NCBI GenBank assembly: GCA_001917735.1
Contig: MNEO01000016.1
Location: forward strand, 1 to 10,385
Origin: Chloroflexi bacterium 13_1_40CM_68_21
GTDB taxonomy: Bacteria; Chloroflexota; Limnocylindria; P2-11E
DNA: 10,385 bases
Reading direction: 5' to 3'
Positions 1-6,373 of the stretch are shown here, piece after piece; within the stretch, counting starts at the first letter, position 1, and every line of letters starts with the position of its first letter. Below the pieces are notes generated by a model. The model ran no database searches, was not told where the DNA came from, and worked only from the letters and a program-made list of their open reading frames with translations. Made by a program: the position numbers and the translations under genes.

Positions 1-7
1 GAGCCGT

Positions 8-403
8 ATGCGTCCGGACGACGACCTCTTCGACGAGGCGTTGCTGCGCCGCGCGCTGCGCCTCGAGTCGAGTGAGCTCCCACCCCGGCTCGACATCGCG
101 GCCATCGCCGCGCGCGCCGAGGACGGTCCGCTCGGGCTCGCTTCGCTCGCATCCTCGCTGTTCGCCGGCCTGGCGACCGCGACTCTGCTCGCTACCGGCG
201 CGGTCACGATCTCGTCTCTCGCGCCGGCCATCGCGAGCGACACCTTCGCCGCGGCGATCTCCCTGATCGCGTGGATCGCCGTTCCTCTCGAGGCTGCGGT
301 CCGAACGATGCAGCAGCCCACCGTTCCGATCGCGGCCCTCGCCGCGGTCGTGTTCGCCGTCGCGTACGAGTACCGCACACGGAAGGAGCGAGCCAATGCC
401 TAG
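8..403 (+). CDS. Small multi-helix membrane protein, unidentified (anti-sigma-like position)
   Basis: 131 aa, not recognised as a named family. Residues 1-40 are soluble and acidic/basic, with an EALLRRALRLE helix followed by PPRLD. After that come three hydrophobic stretches, about 46-70, 76-97 and 106-121, and a short basic tail (RTRKERANA), so it is probably an inner-membrane protein with three helices. The ATG at 8 is the first start in the window; only a weak GAG precedes it. The stop overlaps the start of the PspC-domain gene by 8 bp, so the two are probably co-translated. Such a cytoplasmic head plus helices, placed just before a PspC gene, resembles small membrane regulators encoded after ECF sigma factors, but the upstream gene lies outside the window and no zinc-binding anti-sigma motif (HxxxCxxC) is present. 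The role is therefore open. The reading frame itself looks real because of the membrane pattern and the tight junction. Confidence 0.75.
   Translation: MRPDDDLFDEALLRRALRLESSELPPRLDIAAIAARAEDGPLGLASLASSLFAGLATATLLATGAVTISSLAPAIASDTFAAAISLIAWIAVPLEAAVRTMQQPTVPIAALAAVVFAVAYEYRTRKERANA
381..388 (+). promoter_or_regulatory. Shine-Dalgarno site of the PspC-domain gene
   Basis: GGAAGGAG lies 7 nt before the ATG at 396. It is a strong ribosome binding site inside the end of the preceding gene and fixes the PspC-domain start. Confidence 0.8.
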
Positions 404-941
404 CGCACGACTCGAGCGCAGCACCACGAACCGGATGGTCGCGGGCGTGTGCGGCGGGATCGCCGAATACCTGGCGGTCGACGTCACCGTCGTCCGGGTG
501 CTCTTCGTCCTCGTGATCCTCTTCACCGGAGGCCTCGGGCTGATCCTCTACGTCGGGCTCGCCTTCCTCATGCCGCTGCCGGGCCGACCGGCGACGAGCT
601 TCGCCACCTCCGCCGGTGCGACGGTGGAGGAGGTCGCCGATCAGCTGCGCAAGACGGCCGACGACATCAGCAAGTCGTTCCGAGATCGGCCGCAGAGCGA
701 TGCGACTCCGCCGAGTGAGGGCGCCGGGGTGACGACCACCCCGGTCGTCGCGGACCCGCAAGCGCACAGCCATGAGACCGAGCGCCGGCGGATGGCATTC
801 GGCTACCTCCTGATAGCGCTCGGCGTGATCTTCCTGCTCGGCAACGCCGGACTCTTCCGGGTGGTCCAGTGGCAGCTCGTGTGGCCCGTGGTGCTCATCG
901 CGGTGGGCGCGCTCTTCCTGGTGCAGAGGGTGCGCTCGTGA
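396..941 (+). CDS. PspC-domain membrane protein with C-terminal LiaF-type membrane domain
   Basis: 181 aa. Residues about 3-62 form a PspC domain: the signature RMVAGVCGGIAEYLAVD is followed by a hydrophobic VRVLFVLVILF...LILYVGLAFLMPLP segment. Residues 75-97 look like an amphipathic helix, and 98-130 are a polar linker rich in Pro, Thr and Ser. Residues 134-178 form two hydrophobic helices (GYLLIALGVIFLLGN and WPVVLIAVGALFLV) typical of the LiaI/LiaF-type membrane domain (DUF5668). PspC domains belong to phage-shock-type envelope stress systems, where they sense or transmit membrane damage; here that role is inferred. The gene has a strong ribosome binding site, overlaps the previous gene by 8 bp and the next by 4 bp (GTGA). 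The next gene carries the same membrane domain plus a toastrack-like domain, so the pair probably acts together in the inner membrane. PspA itself is not in the window. Confidence 0.9.
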   Translation: MPSARLERSTTNRMVAGVCGGIAEYLAVDVTVVRVLFVLVILFTGGLGLILYVGLAFLMPLPGRPATSFATSAGATVEEVADQLRKTADDISKSFRDRPQSDATPPSEGAGVTTTPVVADPQAHSHETERRRMAFGYLLIALGVIFLLGNAGLFRVVQWQLVWPVVLIAVGALFLVQRVRS

Positions 942-1858
942 CCGCCCGCCGCGGCGTTTTCTGGCCGCTTCTACTGATCGCGCTCGGACTGGTCTTCCTG
1001 CTCGCGAATTTCGGCTTCATTGCGGGCGTCTCGTGGCTTGCGATCCTCAGCCTCTGGCCGCTGCTTCTGATCCTCATCGGGCTCGACATCGCCTTCGCGC
1101 GCCGCTGGCCGGTCCCGGCGCTTGTGGCGGAGGTCCTCGTGATCGCGGCCGGTCTCGCGCTCGTCGCCGCGTCACCGAGTCTCGGCGGCGGGATCTTCAC
1201 GTTCGGAAGGGGTGGCGGCAGAGGCGAGACCGATGTGTCCGTTCCGCGGAGCGGCGCGAGCATGCTCGTGCTCGCGATCAACGGTGGCGCCGGCCGCTAC
1301 CACGTCAGCGGCGGCGCGACGGACCTCGTCAGCGCGCACAGCGAGAACCCCGATCTCCGCCTGCGGGCGTCGGAGCGCGGCGGCCGCGCCGACGTGCGGA
1401 TCGATCAGATTGGTCCGGAGGGGTTCTTCAGAGGCGGCGGCGCCATCGACGTCCAGATCCAGATCGCGGGCGACGTGCCCACGTCGTTCGATATGAACGC
1501 CGGGGCGGGAGAGTTCGACGTCGATCTCTCCGACGTCCGGATCACAGACGTACGGGTGAACACGGGCGCCTCCACGACGCGGCTGATCCTTCCCAAACCG
1601 ACAGGCGACATCCCCGTGCGCATAAGCGCGGGTGCGTCGACCATCGTGCTCACCGTCCCCGATGGTGTCGAGGCGCGCGTCAGCACGAGCGGCGGCTTGC
1701 TCACGCTGCGGAGCGACAACAGCCGGCTCGGCGAGGGCAGCGGGACGGGCGGGTGCGTCGCGTGCGGCAGCTCGGTCCAGACGAGCGGCTACGCGGCTGC
1801 CAAGGACCGCGTGACCGTCACGATCAACGCCGGAGCGAGCTCGATCGTCGTGCGCTAG
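938..1858 (+). CDS. LiaF-like membrane protein with extracytoplasmic toastrack/adhesin-like domain
   Basis: 306 aa from the GTG at 938, which overlaps the PspC stop (GTGA) and has GAGGG 7 nt upstream. A longer form from 869 would run through the previous gene and is less likely. Residues 6-78 hold three membrane helices of the LiaI/LiaF type (FWPLLLIALGLVFLLANFG, LWPLLLILIGLDIAF, ALVAEVLVIAAGLALV). A Gly-rich linker (82-97) leads to a beta-rich domain with repeated turns: INGGAG (114), MNAGAG (186), VNTGAS (208), ISAGAS (229) and INAGAS (296). This pattern fits the toastrack/DUF4097-LiaF C-terminal fold, a stacked-strand domain common in envelope-stress modules. An unusual CVAC motif (Cys273, Cys276) sits in a late loop. 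The domain probably faces outside and senses or scaffolds the cell surface; the ligand is unknown. Confidence 0.85.
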   Translation: MTARRGVFWPLLLIALGLVFLLANFGFIAGVSWLAILSLWPLLLILIGLDIAFARRWPVPALVAEVLVIAAGLALVAASPSLGGGIFTFGRGGGRGETDVSVPRSGASMLVLAINGGAGRYHVSGGATDLVSAHSENPDLRLRASERGGRADVRIDQIGPEGFFRGGGAIDVQIQIAGDVPTSFDMNAGAGEFDVDLSDVRITDVRVNTGASTTRLILPKPTGDIPVRISAGASTIVLTVPDGVEARVSTSGGLLTLRSDNSRLGEGSGTGGCVACGSSVQTSGYAAAKDRVTVTINAGASSIVVR

Positions 1859-1895
1859 ACGCATCCGGGCGAGGAAGTCAGCACCGACGCGTCCC

Positions 1896-1901
1896 TAAAC
1901 T
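1896..1901 (+). promoter_or_regulatory. Predicted -10 box for a leaderless Rieske-protein mRNA
   Basis: TAAACT ends 6 nt before the GTG at 1908, in a 49-bp gap after the previous stop. The spacing places transcription initiation at or next to the start codon, and no Shine-Dalgarno site is present. The TAA inside the box is also an in-frame stop, so translation cannot begin further upstream. No clear -35 element is visible. Confidence 0.55.
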
Positions 1902-1907
1902 CGCGGC

Positions 1908-2771
1908 GTGCTCCACCGCGCGATCGCGAGGATTCTCGATGCGCAGGGCGTGTGGGCCGATCCGCTCGGCAAGTTCTTCGTCGCGATCTTCAGCGCGCTG
2001 TATAAGCCGATCCCGATCCTCAAGGACTTCCTGAACGGTGTGTGGCTCGGCCATCCGCTACATCCGGCGATCACCGACGTTCCGATCGGCGCCTTCGTCG
2101 TCGCCCTCGTGCTCGACATCATGGGAGCGCGTCCGGCGGCGACGGTAGCGATCGGCGTGGGCGTCCTCTTCATGATCGTCGCGGCGCTCGTGGGCTACGC
2201 CGATTACATCGATCTCGAGGGAAAGCCGCGGCGGTTCGGTACGGTGCACTCCTCGCTCATGCTCGTTGCGGCCGTGCTCTACCTGATCTCGTTCGGTATG
2301 CGTCTCGGGTGGCTCGGGCCGAGTGGCGGCGATGCCGAGGTGTGGCTCTCCGTCATCGGGTTCGTCATCGTGATCGGGAGCGCCTACATCGGCGGCGAGC
2401 TCGTCTACAACATGGGCAGTCAGGTCGATCGTCACGCCTGGCGCGCGAGTGGCACGAAGTGGACGGCGGTCGAAGTCGGCGACCTACCCGAGAACACGCC
2501 CGTGAGAGCGAAAGCAGGCGCGCAGACGCTCGTGCTCGTGCGGCAGGGCAAGAACGTCCACGCTCTCCACGACATCTGCGCACACCAGGGCTGCAACCTG
2601 TCGGACGGCGGCAAGGTCGTCGGCGAGACCATCGAATGCCCATGCCACGGCTCGCGGTATCGGCTTCGCGACGGCCTCGTCGTGCGCGGGCCCGCGGTCT
2701 TCGATCAGCCGCACTTCGAGGTCCGCGAGAGCGCCGGCAAGATGGAAGTGAGGCGCACGGACACCCTTTAG
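1908..2771 (+). CDS. Membrane-anchored Rieske [2Fe-2S] protein with DUF2231 domain
   Basis: 287 aa. The N-terminal two thirds is a DUF2231 membrane domain: the GHPLHP motif (48-53), then four hydrophobic segments at about 58-73, 78-96, 113-130 and 145-163. Residues about 185-285 are a Rieske domain. Cluster ligands are Cys224-x-His226 and Cys244-x-x-His247. Cys229 and Cys246 match the disulfide pair of cytochrome bc/b6f-type Rieske proteins, and Ser249 and Tyr251 match residues that raise the redox potential. A GPA motif (261-263) is also present. This argues for a high-potential, quinol-oxidase-type cluster rather than a dioxygenase ferredoxin. The role is probably electron transfer at the membrane; the partner is unknown, as no cytochrome b lies nearby. 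His49, His52 and His114 in the DUF2231 part could bind heme, but that is speculation. The GTG start is forced by an in-frame TAA at 1896, and the mRNA is probably leaderless. Confidence 0.92.
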   Translation: MLHRAIARILDAQGVWADPLGKFFVAIFSALYKPIPILKDFLNGVWLGHPLHPAITDVPIGAFVVALVLDIMGARPAATVAIGVGVLFMIVAALVGYADYIDLEGKPRRFGTVHSSLMLVAAVLYLISFGMRLGWLGPSGGDAEVWLSVIGFVIVIGSAYIGGELVYNMGSQVDRHAWRASGTKWTAVEVGDLPENTPVRAKAGAQTLVLVRQGKNVHALHDICAHQGCNLSDGGKVVGETIECPCHGSRYRLRDGLVVRGPAVFDQPHFEVRESAGKMEVRRTDTL

Positions 2772-2773
2772 AC

Positions 2774-2797
2774 CGCCGAGCGCTCAGTCCTTCGGCG
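2774..2797 (+). repeat. Inverted repeat between the Rieske gene and mgtE
   Basis: CGCCGA (2774-2779) and TCGGCG (2792-2797) are perfect inverted copies around a 12-nt loop, just after the Rieske stop and touching the predicted mgtE -10 box. It could be a weak terminator, although no T-run follows, or an operator for mgtE. A chance occurrence in GC-rich DNA is also possible. Confidence 0.35.
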
Positions 2798-2802
2798 ATA
2801 CT
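2797..2802 (+). promoter_or_regulatory. Predicted -10 box for leaderless mgtE mRNA
   Basis: GATACT ends 7 nt before the GTG at 2810. There is no Shine-Dalgarno site, and the whole gap from the previous stop is only 38 bp. The arrangement matches the boxes before 1908 and 6382. No -35 element is recognisable. Confidence 0.45.
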
Positions 2803-2809
2803 CAGGGCC

Positions 2810-4171
2810 GTGAGCGAAGCGATCGCGGCGGTCCCGCTCGAGTCCTCGGGCAGGGCCGAGGCGCCGGCGAGCACCGAGCTCGACGCGCGGCGTGCCCTGA
2901 ACGCGCAGTACCTCCGGCACCACCCGGACGAGGTCGCGTTCTTCCTCGACGGACGCTCCGCGGAGGACACGGCGATGGTCGTGCACGACGCCGGACCCGA
3001 CGCGGCGGTCCACCTCCTACAGCGCCTGAATCCGCGCGTCGCGGCCGACGTGCTCCGGAACATGCCGGCGCAGGCCGCGAAGATCGCGCTCACCCAGATG
3101 CATCCCGCCCGCGCCGCGCCCATCGTCGCGAGCTTCGAGCCGAGCGAGCGCGAAGGGGTCCTGGCGGGTCTGCCGCGGCGGTTCGCGTCGGAGGTCCGCG
3201 AGCTCCTCACGTATCCCTTCGACACGGCGGGCGCGCTCATGGACCCGCGCATCACCGCGTTCCAGCCGGAGACGACCGTCGACGACGCCCTGCGCAAGAT
3301 GCGCACCTTCAAGGAAAAGGAGCTCGGCGCCATCTACCTGACGGATGGTCCCGGCCGGCTCGTCGGCACGGTGCCGCTCGGCGAGATCGCAACGGCCGCG
3401 CCCGAGACGAAGCTGAAGGACCTCGTGCGTGGAACGCCAGTCGCGGTCTCGGCCACCGCCACCCGCGAGGAGATCGTCGCGTACCTCACCGAGCAGCGTG
3501 TCGCGACGCTGCCGGTCGTGGACTCGGACAACCGCCTCGTGGGCGTGATCCGCTACCGCGCGCTCGTGGATGCCGCCGAGGCCGAGGCGACGATGAGCAT
3601 GCAGACCATGGTCGGCGTCAGCAAGGACGAGCATGCGCTCTCGCGCGTCTCCTTCGCGGTGCGCCAGCGGCTGCCGTGGCTGGAGATCAATCTCGCGACC
3701 GCTTTCCTCGCCGCGTTCGTCGTGGGCCTCTTCGAGGGAACGATCGCGAAGTACACCGCGCTCGCCGTGCTGATGCCGATCGTCGCAGGGCAGTCCGGAA
3801 ACAGCGGGATGCAGGCGCTCGCCGTCACCATGCGTGGCATCGCGCTCCGCGAGGTGCGCCTCCGCCACTGGCCGCGGCTCATCGCCAAGGAAGCGGGCGT
3901 CGGCATCCTCAACGGCCTCGCGATCGCCGCGACGACCATGATCGGGGTCTTCCTCTGGAGCCAGTCGCTCGGTCTGACCCTGGTGATCGGCTCTGCGATG
4001 GTCATGGCTATGGTCATCGCGGGTCTCGCCGGGGCCTCGATCCCGCTGATCATGAAGGCGGCCGGTCAGGACCCGGCGCAGTCCTCGTCGATCATCCTGA
4101 CGACCGTGACGGACGTGACCGGATTCCTGTCGTTCCTCGGGCTCGCGACGATCTTCTCGATGTTCCTGTAA
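2810..4171 (+). CDS. mgtE: Magnesium transporter MgtE
   Basis: 453 aa, the usual length for MgtE, a dimeric Mg2+-gated Mg2+ channel of the inner membrane. Residues about 33-140 are the cytoplasmic MgtE N domain (LRHHPDEVAFFLDG...LLQRLNPRVAADVL). Residues 141-258 are two CBS domains (MDPRITAFQPETTVDDALRKM; then VSATATREEIVAYLTEQRVATLPVVD). Residues about 290-453 are the membrane domain with five helices. It contains the family signature LMPIVAGQSGNSGMQALAVT (321-340) and the last-helix TDVTG motif, whose Asp435 corresponds to the pore metal-binding Asp. N and CBS domains normally close the channel when cytosolic Mg2+ is high, so control is expected at the protein level. The GTG at 2810 was chosen because it gives full family length and sits 7 nt after a -10 box. 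The stop touches the next gene (TAATG). Confidence 0.95.
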   Translation: MSEAIAAVPLESSGRAEAPASTELDARRALNAQYLRHHPDEVAFFLDGRSAEDTAMVVHDAGPDAAVHLLQRLNPRVAADVLRNMPAQAAKIALTQMHPARAAPIVASFEPSEREGVLAGLPRRFASEVRELLTYPFDTAGALMDPRITAFQPETTVDDALRKMRTFKEKELGAIYLTDGPGRLVGTVPLGEIATAAPETKLKDLVRGTPVAVSATATREEIVAYLTEQRVATLPVVDSDNRLVGVIRYRALVDAAEAEATMSMQTMVGVSKDEHALSRVSFAVRQRLPWLEINLATAFLAAFVVGLFEGTIAKYTALAVLMPIVAGQSGNSGMQALAVTMRGIALREVRLRHWPRLIAKEAGVGILNGLAIAATTMIGVFLWSQSLGLTLVIGSAMVMAMVIAGLAGASIPLIMKAAGQDPAQSSSIILTTVTDVTGFLSFLGLATIFSMFL

Positions 4172-4182
4172 TGAGGGTCGCC

Positions 4183-5907
4183 ATGCGTCTCCTCCGCGTG
4201 TTCGCGCTCGCCGGCGGGCTCGTTCTCGGTCTCTGGTTCGGCGCGCCGGCGTCGGCGGACGAAGGCTGGGTCATCCTCGGCTATGCGACCGACATCTCCG
4301 TCCAGTCCGACGCGTCGCTCCATGTGATCGAGGCGATCGACGTCGACTTCGGCTCGCTACAGCGGCACGGGATCCTGCGGACGATCCCCGTCCGCTATCC
4401 CTTCGATGACGCACACGCTCGCGTCTATCGCCTGGACCTGCGCTCGGTCACCAACGCGAGCGGGCGTGCTCTGACGTACGAGACGCGTGACGAGGACGGC
4501 TACAGGGTCATCAAGATCGGCGACGCCGACCGCCTCGTGAGCGGCCTGCAGAGCTACCGGATCACATACGACCTCTCCGGTGCGATGAACGCCTTCGCGG
4601 ATCACGACGAGATCTTCTGGAACGTGAACGGCGGCGGGTGGGACGTCCCCACGCGCAGCGTGACGGCCACGGTGCACGCGCCCGCCGGGCTGCAGCGGAC
4701 GGCGTGCTTCCAGGGAGCGACCGGATCGAAGGATCCGTGCCGCACCAGCACGACCCCGACCCAGGCGGACTTCGCGACGACCCGTCCGCTCACGATCGGC
4801 GAGCAGCTCACGATCGTGGTCGCGCTTGCGAAGGGGACGGTGAACGTGCCCCCGCCGGTGCTCGAGCGCAACACCGACCTGGCCACCTGGTTCGACCCGC
4901 AGCCCGCCTTTCTCGGGCTCGCGGTCTTCATCCTGGTCGCCGGGCTCGCCTTCGTCTTCTACGTCTGGTACGACCGCGGTCGCGATCGGCGCGAGCGCGA
5001 GACGATCGTTCCCGAGTACGAGCCGCCGGATGCGCTGCGTCCCGCGCAGCTCGGCCTCCTGCTCGACGAGAGCGCGGATACCAAGGACGTGACCGCCACG
5101 ATCGTCGATCTCGCGGTGCGCGGCTATCTCACGATCACCGAGGAGCCGGAGACGGGACTCTTCTCCAAGGAGGACTGGACTCTGCGCGCCGCGCCCAAGC
5201 CGCCCGCCGGCCTCCTTTCGTACGAGAAGATCGTCTACGACGGGCTCTTCGAGGGCCGTACCGAGGTCAAGCTCTCGGAGCTCAAGACCCACTTCGTGCC
5301 CTCGCTCCGCAAGGCCGAGACCGATCTCTACCGGGACGCGGCCGATCGCCAGTGGTTCGCGACGCGTCCGGACCGGGTGCGTCAGGCATACACGGGCCTG
5401 GCGCTGCTCACGGTCGTCGTGGGAGCGGGCCTGGCGTTTCTCCTCGGTCGATCGGCCGGCGCGGGCCTCGTCGGTCTCGCCGTGGCGGCGGTGGGGCTCG
5501 TCGCGGTCCCGGTGGCTCGCGCGATGCCGGCCAAGACCGCGGTGGGCGCCGAGATATTTCGGCGAACTCTCGGCTTTCGCCATTACATGGAGGTCGCCGA
5601 GACCGAGCGACAGCGCTTCGCAGAGCGCGAGAACATCTTCTCGGAGTACCTCCCGTACGCGATCGTGTTCGGATGCGTGGAGCGGTGGGCGAAGGCATTC
5701 AAGGACATCGACACGACGGCGCAGACGTCGGCGTGGTACGTCGGAAGCGGGCCCTTCAACTCGGCGTTGCTCTCGTCCTCGCTTCAAGGGTTCTCGTCGA
5801 ACCTCGGATCGGCGATCGCGGCGACCCCTGGGTCGAGCGGCGGGAGCGGCTTCTCGGGTGGGGGAGCGGGTGGGGGCGGCGGCGGGGGTGGCGGCGGCAG
5901 CTGGTGA
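4183..5907 (+). CDS. DUF2207 membrane protein with signal peptide and polyglycine C-terminus
   Basis: 574 aa. Residues 1-25 are a signal peptide (MRLLR, hydrophobic core, APASA cleavage site). Residues 26-235 are the extracytoplasmic DUF2207 beta-rich domain (start WVILGYATDISVQSDASLHV; NVNGGGWDVPTRSV later), with Cys175 and Cys186 able to form a disulfide. A membrane helix follows at about 242-262, then a cytoplasmic region with a winged-helix-like stretch (VTATIVDLAVRGYLTI), two more helices at about 403-421 and 425-445, and a region with FRRTLGFRHYMEVAE and FSEYLPYAIVFG. The last 25 residues are nearly all Gly/Ser and end in SW, typical of the family. The function of DUF2207 proteins is unknown. 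ATG 4183 was chosen because GAGG lies 6 nt upstream; ATG 4171, which overlaps the mgtE stop, would add four residues. It is probably co-transcribed with mgtE, though a functional link is unproven. Confidence 0.9.
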   Translation: MRLLRVFALAGGLVLGLWFGAPASADEGWVILGYATDISVQSDASLHVIEAIDVDFGSLQRHGILRTIPVRYPFDDAHARVYRLDLRSVTNASGRALTYETRDEDGYRVIKIGDADRLVSGLQSYRITYDLSGAMNAFADHDEIFWNVNGGGWDVPTRSVTATVHAPAGLQRTACFQGATGSKDPCRTSTTPTQADFATTRPLTIGEQLTIVVALAKGTVNVPPPVLERNTDLATWFDPQPAFLGLAVFILVAGLAFVFYVWYDRGRDRRERETIVPEYEPPDALRPAQLGLLLDESADTKDVTATIVDLAVRGYLTITEEPETGLFSKEDWTLRAAPKPPAGLLSYEKIVYDGLFEGRTEVKLSELKTHFVPSLRKAETDLYRDAADRQWFATRPDRVRQAYTGLALLTVVVGAGLAFLLGRSAGAGLVGLAVAAVGLVAVPVARAMPAKTAVGAEIFRRTLGFRHYMEVAETERQRFAERENIFSEYLPYAIVFGCVERWAKAFKDIDTTAQTSAWYVGSGPFNSALLSSSLQGFSSNLGSAIAATPGSSGGSGFSGGGAGGGGGGGGGGSW

Positions 5908-5913
5908 GGGATC

Positions 5914-5938
5914 GCGCGCGTTATCCTTGAGCGCGCGC
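5914..5938 (+). repeat. GC inverted repeat before tRNA-Val
   Basis: GCGCGCG (5914-5920) pairs with CGCGCGC (5932-5938) around an 11-nt AT-richer loop. It lies between the DUF2207 stop and the tRNA. It could stop transcripts from upstream, although it has no T-run, or aid promoter opening, since the loop contains the predicted tRNA -10 box. Simple GC alternation also makes chance pairing likely. Confidence 0.4.
5922..5927 (+). promoter_or_regulatory. Predicted -10 box of tRNA-Val
   Basis: TATCCT ends 11 nt before the first base of the tRNA, which would give a 5' leader of only a few bases. The same hexamer occurs on the minus strand before the gene at 6342. No -35 element is visible. Confidence 0.5.
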
Positions 5939-6012
5939 GGGCTGTTGGCTCAGCCGGTTAGAGCGCTGCGTTCACATCGCAGAGGTCGCTGGTTCGAATC
6001 CAGCACAGCCCA
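5939..6012 (+). tRNA. tRNA-Val (anticodon CAC)
   Basis: A complete cloverleaf of 74 nt can be folded by eye. Acceptor stem: GGGCTGT with ACAGCCC, all seven pairs matched. D stem: GCTC/GAGC with the GG of the D loop. Anticodon stem: CTGCG/CGCAG, loop TTCACAT, giving anticodon CAC at 5973-5975, which reads GTG (Val). The variable loop is AGGTC; the T stem is GCTGG/CCAGC with loop TTCGAAT. The discriminator is A6012. The next bases are CCG, so the 3' CCA is not encoded and must be added by CCA-adding enzyme. No mobile element is seen beside it. Confidence 0.96.
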
Positions 6013-6033
6013 CCGCGGAGACGGCGTGCCGGG

Positions 6034-6342
6034 TCAGCGCTCGAAAATGTTGAGGATCACGCCGCTCGCGGCGAGCAGCGCAAGCGCGATGATCACGACG
6101 ATCCCGATGCGCCGGAAGTCCTTCACGACGTAGCCGCGTTCCCACGACGCCGCGCGCTCGAGCGCGGCGGACGGCGCGCCGACGGCGCGCGATGTTCCGG
6201 AGCGCGAGCCGTAGCGCTGCGGTCGCGCGACCGGAGCCCGGTTCCCTTCGGGCTCGTAGGTCGTCACGCGAGGCGCGGACGCACGCCGCGCCGCTTCGAC
6301 GGCTCGGCGGGAGCGTGCGCGTACGCGATGCTTTTTCGCCAC
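6034..6342 (-). CDS. Small basic protein with one C-terminal membrane helix, unidentified
   Basis: 102 aa from the GTG whose first base is 6342. Residues 1-70 are very basic (MAKKHRVRARSRR at the start, many Arg) and low in hydrophobics, so probably disordered. Residues 79-99 form one membrane helix (IGIVVIIALALLAASGVIL), followed by a four-residue end. The protein is therefore predicted to be C-tail anchored with a positive cytoplasmic tail that could bind nucleic acid, ribosomes or acidic lipids; this is inference. I do not recognise a family; it has one helix, not the two of CrgA-type division proteins. The GTG start is preferred over upstream codons because a TATCCT box lies 9 nt before it and longer forms would run into the divergent DUF4446 gene. 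It ends 21 bp from the convergent tRNA. Confidence 0.65.
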   Translation of the reverse strand: MAKKHRVRARSRRAVEAARRASAPRVTTYEPEGNRAPVARPQRYGSRSGTSRAVGAPSAALERAASWERGYVVKDFRRIGIVVIIALALLAASGVILNIFER

Positions 6343-6348
6343 GGGAAG

Positions 6349-6368
6349 ACGAGGATAGCGGACCTCGT
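6349..6368. repeat. Inverted repeat in the divergent promoter region
   Basis: ACGAGG (6349-6354) and CCTCGT (6363-6368) are perfect inverted copies 8 bp apart, in the 39-bp gap between the divergent starts at 6342 and 6382. The left arm overlaps the minus-strand -10 box and the right arm touches the plus-strand one, so a dimeric regulator bound here would cover both promoters. This is a candidate operator only. Confidence 0.4.
6352..6357 (-). promoter_or_regulatory. Predicted -10 box of the small basic protein gene
   Basis: On the minus strand this reads TATCCT and ends 9 nt before the GTG at 6342. The mRNA would be leaderless or carry about two bases of leader. No Shine-Dalgarno site lies in the gap. 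Confidence 0.45.
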
Positions 6369-6373
6369 ATGCT
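6368..6373 (+). promoter_or_regulatory. Predicted -10 box of the DUF4446-sel operon
   Basis: TATGCT ends 8 nt before the ATG at 6382, with no Shine-Dalgarno site between. It is the only promoter-like sequence recognised before the five overlapping genes that end in selB. Confidence 0.5.

Noticed and set aside
1..75. Possible tail of an upstream gene in frame 1, open from the left edge to a TGA at 73-75
   Set aside because: It could be the end of a sigma-factor-like gene overlapping the first listed gene, but 24 codons without a motif are not enough to call it.
869..937. 23-residue N-terminal extension of the toastrack-like protein from an ATG at 869
   Set aside because: It would run through the end of the PspC gene in another frame and adds basic sequence before the first helix. 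The GTG at 938 has a Shine-Dalgarno site and a typical GTGA overlap.
2042..2809. Upstream extension of the mgtE reading frame
   Set aside because: This open frame lies across the Rieske gene, encodes Arg-rich nonsense and would exceed normal MgtE length by about 250 residues.
4357..5787. Long minus-strand reading frame of 476 codons opposite the DUF2207 gene
   Set aside because: The plus strand has signal peptide, membrane helices and DUF2207 features. The antisense product is low-complexity, charged and without a plausible start region.
5914..5938. Rho-independent terminator after the DUF2207 gene
   Set aside because: A stem is present but no T-run follows, and the loop holds a promoter-like box just before the tRNA, so a terminator call is not supported.
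5939..6012. tRNA gene as an attachment site for an integrated element
   Set aside because: No integrase, no direct repeat of the tRNA 3' end and no foreign-looking genes were found around it.
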